Shown: in pieces, positions 35,761 to 46,700 of the stretch
Numbering within the stretch: the first letter of the stretch is position 1
Layout: every line of letters begins with the position of its first letter
Source: Bolinopsis microptera
Taxonomy: Eukaryota; Ctenophora; Tentaculata; Lobata; Bolinopsidae
Direction: 5' to 3'
NCBI RefSeq assembly: GCF_026151205.1
Contig: NC_087075.1
Location: 11,080,303-11,144,302 of the forward strand
DNA: 64,000 bases
Position numbers and translations under genes: made by a program
The notes under the pieces: generated by a model
The model's input: the letters and a program-made list of their open reading frames with translations, nothing else
Databases searched by the model: none
What the model was told of the DNA's origin: nothing

Positions 35761-36004
35761 GGCTTGCTGACTAGATGTATAGATGGAGTTGCTATCGAAC
35801 GATACAGAACTCAGGTAAACATCTAAACCTGTTATAGTTGATTTTTCTCATACACTTTATAGCTCTTAAATTAGAAGCAAATCAAAGCCTTCATGTTGTG
35901 TAACAGTTTGGTAGGTAGGGCGTGGATCTGTGAACTAATTATACTTGGTAATGCTGTAATTTAACATATTCACAGTACATAATTCTATGCAATCATGATA
36001 GCAT

Positions 36005-36115
36005 CGGGGGGGGGGGGATCATATACTTAGTACCGTGGTCATATTTTCTTCCAAAACACAGTTAGTACATGGTACATTTCCCAGAAAAACAGGTACATGG
36101 TACTAAGGGGGGTGT
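36005..36115. repeat. TTAGTAC-containing repeat, copy 1
   Basis: A G tract, then ATCATAYACTTAGTACCGT, CATATTTTCTTCCAAAACAC and a GGTACATGGTACTAAG end. A second copy lies at 37455-37581. Inverted and direct TTAGTAC motifs recur at 37709, 37822 and 39590. Confidence 0.9.
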
Positions 36116-36158
36116 CCAATATTATGTCAAATGTATTTGCGACTGCTATAAGACATAA

Positions 36159-36661
36159 CTACATCGAAATCCCGTCGACCTTCTTCAATCTAAAAATATC
36201 GTAAAATATTTCCATGATGTCCAATTTAGTTGACTCACTCAACCCCGACACCAAGGCATCCAAATCTTGTGGAAAGCAGATTTTGTGGCACTCCTGTACA
36301 ATCAATTTGATAATACCCTCTGTCAAGTCATTATCGAGAAACGGCATTGATCCAAAGCTGATTTGATCCAGTAGGTCTTTCAACGCTTTTTCAAAATTGT
36401 CTCTTTTGACAGTCTGAGAAAATGATCATAGTCGTAAAAATAATTCACAAATAATCTCGTCTACATATAGGGACACCAGGTTCTAGCACATTCATAAATC
36501 TTTTGTCGCTTGACAATTGGGTTTAACTGGATGGAACTAAAACAATCAGTCTTTCTTCCGTTTTAGAAAAGATATGCCTTAAACTTACCTGCGAAAGGAT
36601 GAGCGACGTCTAAGTATTTTTTACGTTTCCATGGATACGGGCAATTCGGGGGTCTCCCGAT
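36159..36661 (-). pseudogene. Two possible exons of an unidentified minus-strand gene
   Basis: On the minus strand, about 36661-36589 reads IIGRPPNCPYPWKRKKYLDV then AHPFA up to a strong donor (CGCAG|GTAAGT). After about 175 bp, TTTTCTCAG precedes 36412-36159, encoding TVKRDNFEKALKDLLDQISF...DIFRLKKVDGISM and a stop. The simple splice between them changes frame (phase 1 into phase 0), so the join is unproven or broken. It lies between two TTAGTAC repeats and may be cargo of that element. No family recognised. Confidence 0.3.
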
Positions 36662-37454
36662 AATCTGTAGATGGCTGAACTCATTCACTCTGCCGACTGC
36701 CTATATTGTCGATAATAATAATCTACATTACAATGTTTTATAGGGACATATTCACTGTATGCTACATTTCGAATCTTTTATTTGGTATTCTAGGAACCAT
36801 GGAACGTTCTTTGAAAATCTCTCTAAACAGTTAAAATTGAATAGTTTATAGTGTGTCACTCAAATCAGTTATCTACACTCAGCTCGGAGCTGACTCAGCT
36901 CTGTACACACATTCCTCTCTTCCGGTTTTTATCACCGGCGTACTGAGGGGCCGGGGTGTTGACATATGTTACTTAATCAGCCGATGGGGCGGGGGAAGGG
37001 GGGGGGGGGGGGGAATTAACTGTATCGTTATTTAGCTTAATTATTCAATGTGTGATTTTTTCAGGAAGCTTCCGTTAAATCTTTTGTCTCAGGATTTAAG
37101 ACAGCTTGACCTTTCAGTCGTATAATATATTTCGATAATAATTAGTAATACTGACTCTGTGTTGATTACGTATTATGTGAACGGTCCATAAATCACTATA
37201 ACACAACACCGGAACTTCGATATATTCATAAGTTCGTCCCGTGAATTTTCAAGTACAGACGGTAAAGTGAACTGTTTTTCGGTGGTTATTTCGCCGAAAA
37301 TTTAATAAACACGAATGAAGGATGTTTACCGTTTAGAACACTTCGAATATAGTATTAATAGTTTTAAGAGATCATATTATGTACAAATGACACGTGACAT
37401 GGATCAATCAATATAGCCACACACTTGTATTGGTACAATCGCTAGATTGTAATC

Positions 37455-37581
37455 GGGGGGGGGGGGGGGGGGGGGATCATACACTTAGTACCGTAGGTGA
37501 CGTTGGGGTGGGTCATATTTTCTTCCAAAACACAGTTAGTACATGGCACATTTCCCAGAAAAACAGGTACATGGTACTAAG
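37455..37581. repeat. TTAGTAC-containing repeat, copy 2
   Basis: Near-identical to 36005-36115 with a 15-bp insertion after ACTTAGTACCGTA and a longer leading G tract. Confidence 0.9.
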
Positions 37582-38095
37582 CCCAAAAAACCCATTCCTG
37601 TTTTTGTAACTTTTTATTTCATCTAATTCGACTACATTGAAAACAAAACCCCTAGTGGGTATAATTTTCCCACTGTTTAATGAGCTGTTTAAAGCTGTTT
37701 ATATACTAAGACACAGTTAGTACCGTGATTTCTCAACATTTAATACCACAGAAGGGTCGGTGGGTGGGTTTTTGACTAAATTCCAAAATTACACTTAGTC
37801 TATGTCACGTACAGAACTTAGTACCTGATCTAATCGATGTTTACATCTCTTAAATATAGATTATATTTTTAGGAGGGGATCTACAATTTGCAAAGACGAT
37901 TTATTTTCATCCAGAAATTTACGGAGTTCATTCGTCTTCAGTCTTGGTGCAGTTGTTTCTCTCACTATCAGGTATTACTATTCACTATTCAACCATGCTG
38001 CCTGGCTTGAACCCTGTTTGTTAAAACCTTCATGTATATTGCATGTTCATTATTATTGAAAAATAAATCAGATTTGTGAACATTTCTTTTCCTCA

Positions 38096-39283
38096 GTGAC
38101 GGTTCGAGGAGACACTGCATCGCAATGCTCGGTGAAGATACGGGGATATGAGGCTGTTATCTCTCTCTCAAAGTCCACTGCACGTCGTCACAGAGCCTCA
38201 ATCCGATCAGAGCAAGCAGCAAAGATCAAAAGAGACTTAACGTCCAATGTCAGACAGAAAAATTTCAACGGAAAACTCCTGGCAGACCTCGGAGGATTTA
38301 GGAAAGTAAACAGACTGGCTGTGGTCCTAGTACAAGATGAGGAGAACAAGATACTCGCAATCTGTAAGACGAGTGACTCTACAAGGACTATGACGAAGCA
38401 GACAAAGTGAAGAAGACTCTCGACGACCGGAGCCTAGCAGATAAAATGATAGCCGTTGGATTTGATACGACATCATCCAATACTGGTGGAGTTCACAAAA
38501 GGGCATGTACTATTCTTCAGCAGCTCCTCAATCGACAATCGACAGATACTCAGGATGGCCTACCCGCCTGGAGACATCACGTCCTGGAGGCAGAGCTTGT
38601 AAGAGGATCTGCCTCCAAGCAACTGTTCGGTGACACAACATCACTCGAAATAACCCTTTTCAAGATCAAGAAGACCTCCTGGGGAGATCTCGATCTGCAG
38701 AACATCGTCCTTCCCGATATCCTTACTTGCTACAGGAACGACGTAAGATTAGGAGACCTTCTATCCTTCATTAATCACATCCGCCAACTCAACAACCAGC
38801 CCAGGAGATTACAATGAATTCCTAGAGCTTGCTAAACTAATCGAGTGAGAAAGCATAGAGATGAAGAAAGGATTCATCCAGATACAATGACCTGGAGCTG
38901 ACCACCATCCACCATGCCATATACATTATGAAGACGGCTCTTCTTCATTAGCTACCATTTCACTGGACGAAGAAGAGAAACGTGTTCACTTTGTTGTCTT
39001 CGTTTACTTGAGAGCTTGGTTCAGCGCTTCTTTCCTTGAATCTGCAGCCTCCGACGACATCCGTTTGTTACATAGTCTTCAGAAGTACAAGAGTGTAGAC
39101 AGAGTATCAGCCATCACCACGACAGTCCTCAACAGGCACACATGGTACCTAACTGAAGAGCAAATCCCACTATCCTTCTTTGATAAAGACCTACCTCTAG
39201 AGCTAAGAAGTCTACTTGCAGCAAGAATAGGCCAACAAACTCTTGGAGCAATTCAAGTTGAAAATTTGTTTGATTGTTATTGA
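38096..39283 (+). pseudogene. Transposase-like multi-copy protein, frameshifted
   Basis: Resembles a family of multi-copy uncharacterised proteins in cnidarians and arthropods, which I believe to be transposase-derived (from memory). Blocks in order: LSKSTARRHRASIRSEQAAK, GKLLADLGG, VNRLAVVLVQDEEN, frameshift near 38370, KMIAVGFDTTSSNTGG, WRHHVLEAELVRGSASKQLF, TLFKIKK, frameshift near 38806 (one extra A restores EFLELAKLIE), a damaged PGA...HAIYIMKTALL stretch, then VHFVVFVYLRAWFSAS, HTWYLTEEQIPLSFFDKDLP and stop at 39281-39283. The D-T-T-S-S-N-T-G and R-H-H-x-L-E boxes are intact, but at least three frame breaks make this copy dead. Confidence 0.75.
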
Positions 39284-40662
39284 GCGTTATGAACGTCAAT
39301 TAAGTCTAATTGATCAAAAATTATTTAGATATGTTTTGGTTTTATGAACCTCTTTATAATGACCAGGTAGTAAGACCAAATAGGGATGTTGGTATAATTT
39401 CTCGTACGGATTAGGGTTTTCAACATATGCTCTGCGCTCTAGTTTGGGTTTGGATTTTAAATAGTCAATAAGGACTACTTGAAGTACGTGTTAACTGTTA
39501 AAGTATATTATGCGTTAGTCGAGTGTTGAGTGATTAATCATCTTCGCATGTTCAGTATATAATAGACCTTGTTGTAGAAACTTACTCTTAGTACGGTGCT
39601 CCGCAGTTAATGTCATTCTGTATTATACGAAAAATGCATAGCTAGCAGTAGCATGAGGTATGATAACCTCTCGTATCGAAATCTTTGAAATGTCTAATCG
39701 ATTAAGTCTTATTACCTGGGGACCCTGTTTTTTAGGTTTTCATACACGTATCAATCAAGAATATTATTAAAATTAACTTAAGTCTCATATTAATATAACG
39801 ACTGTTTGAGAACACAAAGCCCGGGGTTCCCGGGTAAATTCAAAGCTAGGAATCATGATTAGTGATTTGTGTATTTGGTACTGGCCATAGCACTCTCGTA
39901 AATCTATTTGTCAATAGTTTACGAATGTCTCCATCATTGATCATGTTCAGTTGTTCTCTTTAAAGTATGTAATCAAATTATTCCCAATTATTAGAATATC
40001 TAAGTTAACATAGATTTTGTGATATGTCTACAACCTTTTTCCACTTGATTATATTTACCGGTTGACCTCGAGCTTTTGTAATCATTAACACGATCGATAG
40101 ATATGGTGGAATTACATTGAATTGAATTGGTCACGTTTTTGCTGGGGAGTGCTCGGCTAAAGTTTTACCTAATTCATCATGTTGTAATGGTAAAACCATG
40201 CAAGGACAGTCTGTTCTGTCAGGGTGCGCTAGATCGGAGAGTGAACAATTAACATCGTGATTCTTTTGCTTTTATTCATTGCATTGCCGCATGAATACTG
40301 ATACTTGCCGCATAATAATAGTAAATACTCTGTTAAGACACATGACACAGTATAATTAAGTTGGCCTAAGCTACCACTTGTATAGAGGAAAACTTTTACA
40401 TGACAATGAACACCGATAACAAGTAAAGTTGCCATTCTGTCAAAATTAAAAACTGCCTTCATGAACGTTTAAAAAGTTAGCGAGATGAGATTAATAATTT
40501 GTTATTATTATAATGTATTGTACAAACTTGCGCAATGTTAATGGTCCTGTTGTCTTAAGTGTACACCCTTGATGAGGAAAAAGTATATCATGGGTCTGAA
40601 CGAATCTATTATATTACGTGTTTCTTTCGGTCGAATGTGATTACCGTCTTGAAAGTTTGCAC
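39284..40662. other. Intergenic, no gene recognised
   Basis: AT-rich; contains one TTAGTACGGTGC near 39588 that may mark the far end of the transposase-like element. No supported ORF. Confidence 0.5.
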
Positions 40663-40935
40663 GAAGTCAATCCTGTAAATGTATACTCCTTGTCTAGTAA
40701 TTAAGTAATTTCTACAATCTCCATGTGTTTTTTCTTTTCAGACTATTATATATATATCACAGATTACGCCAAATTATAATGACATCGGTGTGCTCAAAGA
40801 AATCATTGACATCACTGCACGAAGTCAATCCTGTAAAAGTATACTTCTTGCTTAGTAATTTCTACTATTACACGTGTGTCACGCCAAATTATAATGATAT
40901 CAGTGTGTAAAGTAATCGTTGACATCATTCCGCAA
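40663..40935. repeat. Diverged tandem duplication
   Basis: GCACGAAGTCAATCCTGTAA...GTATAC and ACGCCAAATTATAATGAYAT occur twice each (40663/40816 and about 40766/40883), with a spacing of about 120-155 bp. Confidence 0.8.
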
Positions 40936-40981
40936 CTGCGCGTCTTTTGGCGCGTATCTTGCTGGAATTCCTCAATTCCTG

Positions 40982-41330
40982 GCTAGATCGGCGAGATGCG
41001 CTACTGTGCCGCGCCGAGCTGCCATGAATTGACATCGTCAATTAAGTTATGGGTTAGAGCAAAAATTTAGCAAACCACAATGCAAAATTTCTTCGATTGT
41101 TCAATATTATTTTGCAGTGACATGTTTCATTTAACCTTGTAGCGCGTTATTGGGCCGGCGGGCCGCGCTCAACCTGTCATTCCGCCTAGTCTATATTCGG
41201 TTTATTATTATATGTTTATTATTATATGTTTATGAACATGATAGCCTGAGGTCCCCAGGTTGCTCTATCCAGAGCCCTTGCGCTTGCAGTAGCGCGCGCC
41301 CGCCTCACGGCGGTAAAAGGGCTCTAGCCA
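40982..41330 (+). repeat. Composite CpG-rich repeat (modules C and B)
   Basis: Module C (40982-41048), a GCGCGTTATTGGGCC link, module B (41150-41263) and TTGCTCTATCCAG leading toward module A-like sequence. The best-ordered copy in the window; see 14963-15385. Confidence 0.7.
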
Positions 41331-41345
41331 TGAACCCACCCAACG

Positions 41346-41377
41346 ATTTTGGCACCACTCTACAGTGGTGCCAAAAT
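41346..41377. repeat. Perfect 14-bp stem hairpin
   Basis: ATTTTGGCACCACT - CTAC - AGTGGTGCCAAAAT, no mismatch. Not preceded or followed by a gene; a T-run terminator role is not expected in an animal genome. Confidence 0.85.
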
Positions 41378-41516
41378 TACCCGCGCTTTTGTCCTCATAT
41401 GCGACGTGTGTAGCCTTTCAGACATTGATTGCGTAAATGAGGTGTCGTACGTCACCTCAAGATCGGGTGACAGGGGGCTGACCATGCCCGAACCTAATTG
41501 ATCATTGATTGGGTCT

Positions 41517-41563
41517 GAGGTCACGTGATCATGAGCCTATGAGGTCACGTGACTATGACGTCA
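41517..41563. promoter_or_regulatory. Repeated GAGGTCACGTGA plus CRE
   Basis: Two copies of GAGGTCACGTGA (41517, 41541), then TGACGTCA at 41556-41563. It lies 2.1 kb upstream of the first rootletin exon. Possible distal promoter/enhancer; no TATA or transcript support. Confidence 0.3.
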
Positions 41564-41837
41564 CCAGACCTTGTCCTCAGTTTCCCGCTCATTGGACCAG
41601 GTGAGCTTGCATGCTTGTGAATGTAGGTGTAAGTACAGCTGTACTGTAGTTTATACCTAATTAACCCCTATACACTGTCACTATGCACTATAGAAACCTG
41701 AAAAGTGGTTACTGCATACTGGAGGGAGAAGTGCCAAGACTACCTGCGCTACATAGACGCTGTTGTCAGCACTGCGCACGCGCGCACGAACCTTCCCATC
41801 GGGGTTCGTGGATAGGTGCTTTTCTTGACTTGTGAAA

Positions 41838-42300
41838 CAAGCGCGCCCGAAGTGGCGCGAAAGCACATGGTTAGGAGAAGTCCCCAGGTAATGTAGCGCG
41901 ATATGATGCGTTACTGGCCGACCGTGCCGCGCATCCAATATAATGCTTTTCGCAACCACACTTCGTTAGATTGGCAAAATGCGCTATTGGGCCTTGCTGA
42001 GCTGCGAGGAATTGACATCAAGAATTTAACGGCATGAATACTTAATGAAACAAAACTTAATCTTACAAACCCTTGTATTGGTTTTCATGTAGTGAGGTTA
42101 AACTATATCGGAGTTTCTTCTTGTATAATTCTTTTTTGTTCGTTCATCATCCTACTGGAAATGGATTTAATAAGGGCGTTTAACGAATTGTATTTTAACT
42201 GTTTTCATTCACCTAAGTCCTAACCATGTACTTTCGTGCCACTGCTGGCGCGCTTGTTTCACAAGCAAGTTCGAGGGTTCTGGATAGAGCAACGGTGTTC
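41838..42300. repeat. CpG-rich repeat copies (module A -, module C, module A +)
   Basis: Module A minus at 41838-41885, module C at 41947-42025 and module A plus at 42222-42300, so module A is inverted around module C here. This is compatible with nested insertions of one family. Confidence 0.65.
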
Positions 42301-43373
42301 ATATGCCTATATCGAAAGGTTGATTAATGATTTTATTGTGATGACTTGATGAAGTAAAATAGTTGTGTTTGTTACTTACTTATTGTGGATGCTATCGCTA
42401 AGTTTATAATCTCTTATGAGACTGGAGTGGAACAACTAAAAGAATTCTTGACATGACTCATGAGGAATCTACAGAAACTTCTAATTCTGATTGTTAGAAA
42501 GTATATGTATTAGTTGGTCACATTATTTATTATCGTCAAGAAATAGTACAATCTATAGAAACGGAGGAAAAGCAACTAAGAGGGGAACTTTAATGAATCT
42601 GTCATTAATATGGTAAACACTAAACAGTCGTAGGCAAAATCATGATGCAGTGGACAACAGTAGTGAGGGCCACGGTCAAGGCCCCTTGCCAATGGTCACT
42701 ACCTTTAAAACCTGAAATTCCCTATTCCAGACACCAGAGCTAACAGTTGCAAATTCTATAGTCGAAGTGAACATAATCCTTTTCTACAGTGAAGAAGCGT
42801 ATTGTTGGGATAATTGTGGAAGCCCAAATGAAGCGGCACAATTGATTGGCTCTTATTTTGACCAACTTGTTGTTTGGTAAGGATACCTGAGTATTGGGAA
42901 CTTGCTTGTACTGAGCACCACTAAGAAGTATAAACTGCTACAGAGCAGGAGGTATCTTTAAGGGTCCAGGATTTAGCAAGTAATGAGATACAAGCGCCAA
43001 AGCCAAATTTTGGATATTGCCCTGGTAGTATCCATCTGCATGACATGAATGAACTTATCGTACTTCTTAAGTTTACATTGGGAACTTACTTATTATAACC
43101 ATTGATACAAAGGCCATAATCTTTCGCCAGCTCTCCAATAGATAATATCCACCTTGAAGTTGCATTTTATATCTTCCAACTACACAATATAAACTTAAGC
43201 ATATTATAGTGGAGACTTTCTGTCACAACAAGACTGCAACCCATAGTAACAAATATAAACAGAACCCCTAATGTCTGCTAACAATTTTCTTCTGGTCCTA
43301 ATATGAGCCTTGTCTCTAAAACTCAACTAGAGTAGTAAAAATTAAATTTCTCGTTTCATCGAAATTTAAAATA

Positions 43374-43690
43374 GTTAAGTTGAGAGCACTTGCAGTTACT
43401 TAGAAGTCATTTTTATTTTACATGTACATGCAAATTAGTATTATATTTCCTCAATGTAGTATAAGTAAAGAAAGTATTTTACATATAATCATTTTATTGT
43501 TTATGTTCTTGCAGCATGTAAGTTTACATTTAAAAGAGTTAAGTTGAGAGCACTTGCAGTTACTTAGAAGGTATTTTGATTATTTTATATGTACATGCAA
43601 ATTAGTATTATATTTCCTCAATGCAGTATAAGTAAAGAAAGTATTTTAAATATGATCATGTTAATGTTTATGTTCCTGCAGCATGTAAAT
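43374..43690 (+). repeat. 164-bp tandem duplication just before the first rootletin exon
   Basis: GTTAAGTTGAGAGCACTTGC begins at 43374 and again at 43538. Both copies end in TTATGTTCYTGCAGCATGTAA, a good splice-acceptor-like site, so the acceptor region itself is duplicated. Confidence 0.9.
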
Positions 43691-43720
43691 ATCTGAGCGT
43701 TTCCAGAAAATCACCTTGTC

Positions 43721-46700
43721 ATGTCCATGACATCAATGTCAATTCACTCAAACTCAGAGCACAAGTCTGCCATGAACAACTTAACTGCAGAGTTAGAGAG
43801 GTGAGCTTTAAGGCCAGAGGGGGGGGGGGGGGGGTGGGGGGGGGGGTAAAATTCGTTTTTCCAGTTTTCACATATTTGATCAGAGCTGCTGGAGACAAAC
43901 AAGAAGAAAAAAACCGGACCGAAATCTGACCTTGCGTTTTTGAGATATCGCGCGCCAAGTATTGAGGTTTACCTGTAATTACATGTAAACCTTAAACTTA
44001 AACTGTAAAAAGTTTAAAAACCTTAACTTGAGAAGACTGTCCACACCCAGAAGCTGAAACTTGGCACAGGTGTTCTTTGGGGTGTTAGGCAAAAACGTTA
44101 TGTTTTAGAATTTTGATTTTTGCCTTTGTTCTTGAAATATGAAGTTAACTTTAACCCAAATTCGATTTTATTTCGAATTTGGGGTAAAGTTAACCTCATA
44201 TTTCAAGAACAAAGGCAAAAATCAAAATTCTAAAACATAACGTTTTTGCCTAACACCCCAAAGAACACCTGTGCCAAGTTTCAGCTTCTGGGTGTGGCCA
44301 GTCTTCTCAAGTTAAGGATTTTGGTATGAAAAAAACCGTTTCGAGTAAAACGAGTTTTGGTGTTTTCATTTCACTGCCAAAATCTCAAATTGTGCATTAT
44401 TTTCCGTATTTAGTAGCGTCTCCATACAATTTTTGCTTTAAGGTGTAAAGATCTTCATTGAGATACTTTATATTGGGAAAATCAACATCATAAACCAAAA
44501 TTTGTCTAAAAATGAGGTTAACTATCATGATATCTTGTAATAGTAGTAAAAATATGATTGTTAACCTCGCTATAGACCATATTACACTGGGATTGGTTTA
44601 TCAATACATTGCTATACATGTAATAAAACATTTGCCCAGTGTAACGATAAAGTTTTTGAGGTTAACATGTGATTGACTGGCCCGATATTCAACAAATGAG
44701 AGGTTAACCTCATTTTTGAGCCATTTACGGGTGAACTCTTCTACTTAAACATGGTCATTCCAAATCACCTTTGTCACGTGATAATATTTGAGGCATTGTA
44801 ATCAGTGGCGTAACGTTGCCTGTTGGCGCCCCCCTGCCGAAAAAAGCACCCCCCCTGTTGGCGCCCCCTCCCCTTTTGGTACCCCTCCCTAAAATTGAAC
44901 AAATTAGTTGATTTTAGAGAATACGCCGGTAAAATCTCTAAAAAAGTGTGTATCTAGAGCATAACGCGCAGTTTTGCTAGTACTTTAGTTAAGTTTTCGA
45001 AATTGTCCCACATTCAAACGACGATTTGGCGCCCCCCTAAGACGGCGCCCCCCTGCACAGCGGGGTCAGCAGGGCCTTTCGTTACGCCACTGATTGTAAT
45101 ACAAATAGATACCTCACTGTGATATTGTGGTACATAACAAAAGTAAGAATCGTATGTAAATAATTCTTAAAGTACCAAGTGTGATGGTTAACCTCATTTT
45201 CAACACTTTCTCGAGATAAAATTAAGTGAATCAGCACTACATCTATTTAGAAATTTGTATGTCGTAATCTTACGATAAAAATAACAACTCTATCGTCTAA
45301 TCTATTTTCGCTATACCTAAATTAAGAGGTTAACCTCATTTATAAACGTTTAGATAGCGTTTTTACTGACAATTATGAACCTAGAATTCAGAGTTAACAT
45401 TTGCTGACCGAAATAACAAAAAATCTTGGAGTAAAATAACATCTTAACTTCAATTTTAGTAACCTCAACGTTGTAACCCTAATTTTGTAAGAATCGGTTA
45501 ACCTCATTTATCAAAAAAAGTTAAGCAGTTACAAATATGTGAATGGCAGCAAAACTTTTGTCATCAAAAAATGAATTTATTTAAAGAATAATATTTTTGT
45601 AAAATTTTTTGAGCGTTTACCCCCCCCCCCCTCTGGCCTTAAATAGTCTTTAATTGCTATATTCACTTTTTATAGATCCTTCCAATGTCAATTTACCATC
45701 ACTTTTCATTGCCTAAGTACCTGAGTTAGTAATGAAGTACGGCTGGTTACAATGCCTCTAGATAAGTTTTATTTTTACTTAGACTATGGAGCCGTAGTTT
45801 TAGACTGATGTTATCTAATCCATCAAACTTGTATCTTCAGAGCTGAGGGTTATATTAAAAACTTACAAGCTGATAAGAGGAGACTAGAACAGGAAGTAAC
45901 AAAACAGAAACTTCTTTCTTCCAGGTGAGGCTGACTATAATATTGTGGGGGTTTTCAAGTTATCGGTTGTTTTATTTCTATTTTTATTATTCAGCACCGA
46001 TTAAAAGTCCATTTTGGTTCATTAATGTCACTATGCTGCCACAAAGTCAAATCATTCAGCTACAATAACAAATAATATGCCTCGTTCAGATCGGAACAGA
46101 AGTTATCACTAGTTGAGAATGACCTGATTGCTAAAGATGACAAACTCGCCATGTACAAAGAACAACTACATATGTGTGAAACTAATCTCTACGAAACACA
46201 ACTACGAACTAAAGATGAAATCACGAAACTCAGGTTTTTACGAATATCAACAAAAAACTTTCAGCTCTCACGGTAGTAGAAGAATTTTACTGATTATTTC
46301 ACTGATAAATTTACGGTTAATAATTACTGCTCATCTTGGTAAAGTGCACAGATAACCACATTCCACAAATAGCTAAAAGAGTTGATGCCACCCCAGGGAT
46401 AAGAGTGATCTGTCGAAGACACTAGAGGGTGTGATAATAAAACTAAACGAAAAGTGTGAAGAGGTGGAGGGGAGATATAATAAATTGTCGGAGGAGAACA
46501 GTTACATGAACACCAACAACAAGTACATTATAATTACATTATTAGTTACTTAGTCAATAAGTTAATTAGTCAATAAGTTAATAAGTTAATTAGTTAATTA
46601 GTTAATTAGTTAATTAGTTAATTAGTTAATTAGTTAATTATTTAATTAGTTAATTAGTTAATTAGTTAAAAATAACATCGCTGGTATAACATATTTGGAT

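Larger units (their letters stand above)
43808..45642. mobile_element. TTAAGGCCAGAGG-ended DNA element in rootletin intron 1
   Basis: Left end TTAAGGCCAGAGG plus a long G tract (43808-43847), right end a C tract plus CCTCTGGCCTTAA (45621-45642): terminal inverted repeats with TTAA at both edges, as for TTAA-targeting (piggyBac-type) elements. 1.8 kb, no transposase ORF, so non-autonomous. The same CCCCCTCTGGCCTTA end occurs in both palindrome arms (near 21708 and 27055). Confidence 0.7.

Noticed and set aside
42265-42290. tRNA B-box-like AGTTCGAGGGTTC
   Set aside because: No A box at proper distance and no cloverleaf; at most a remote SINE relic.
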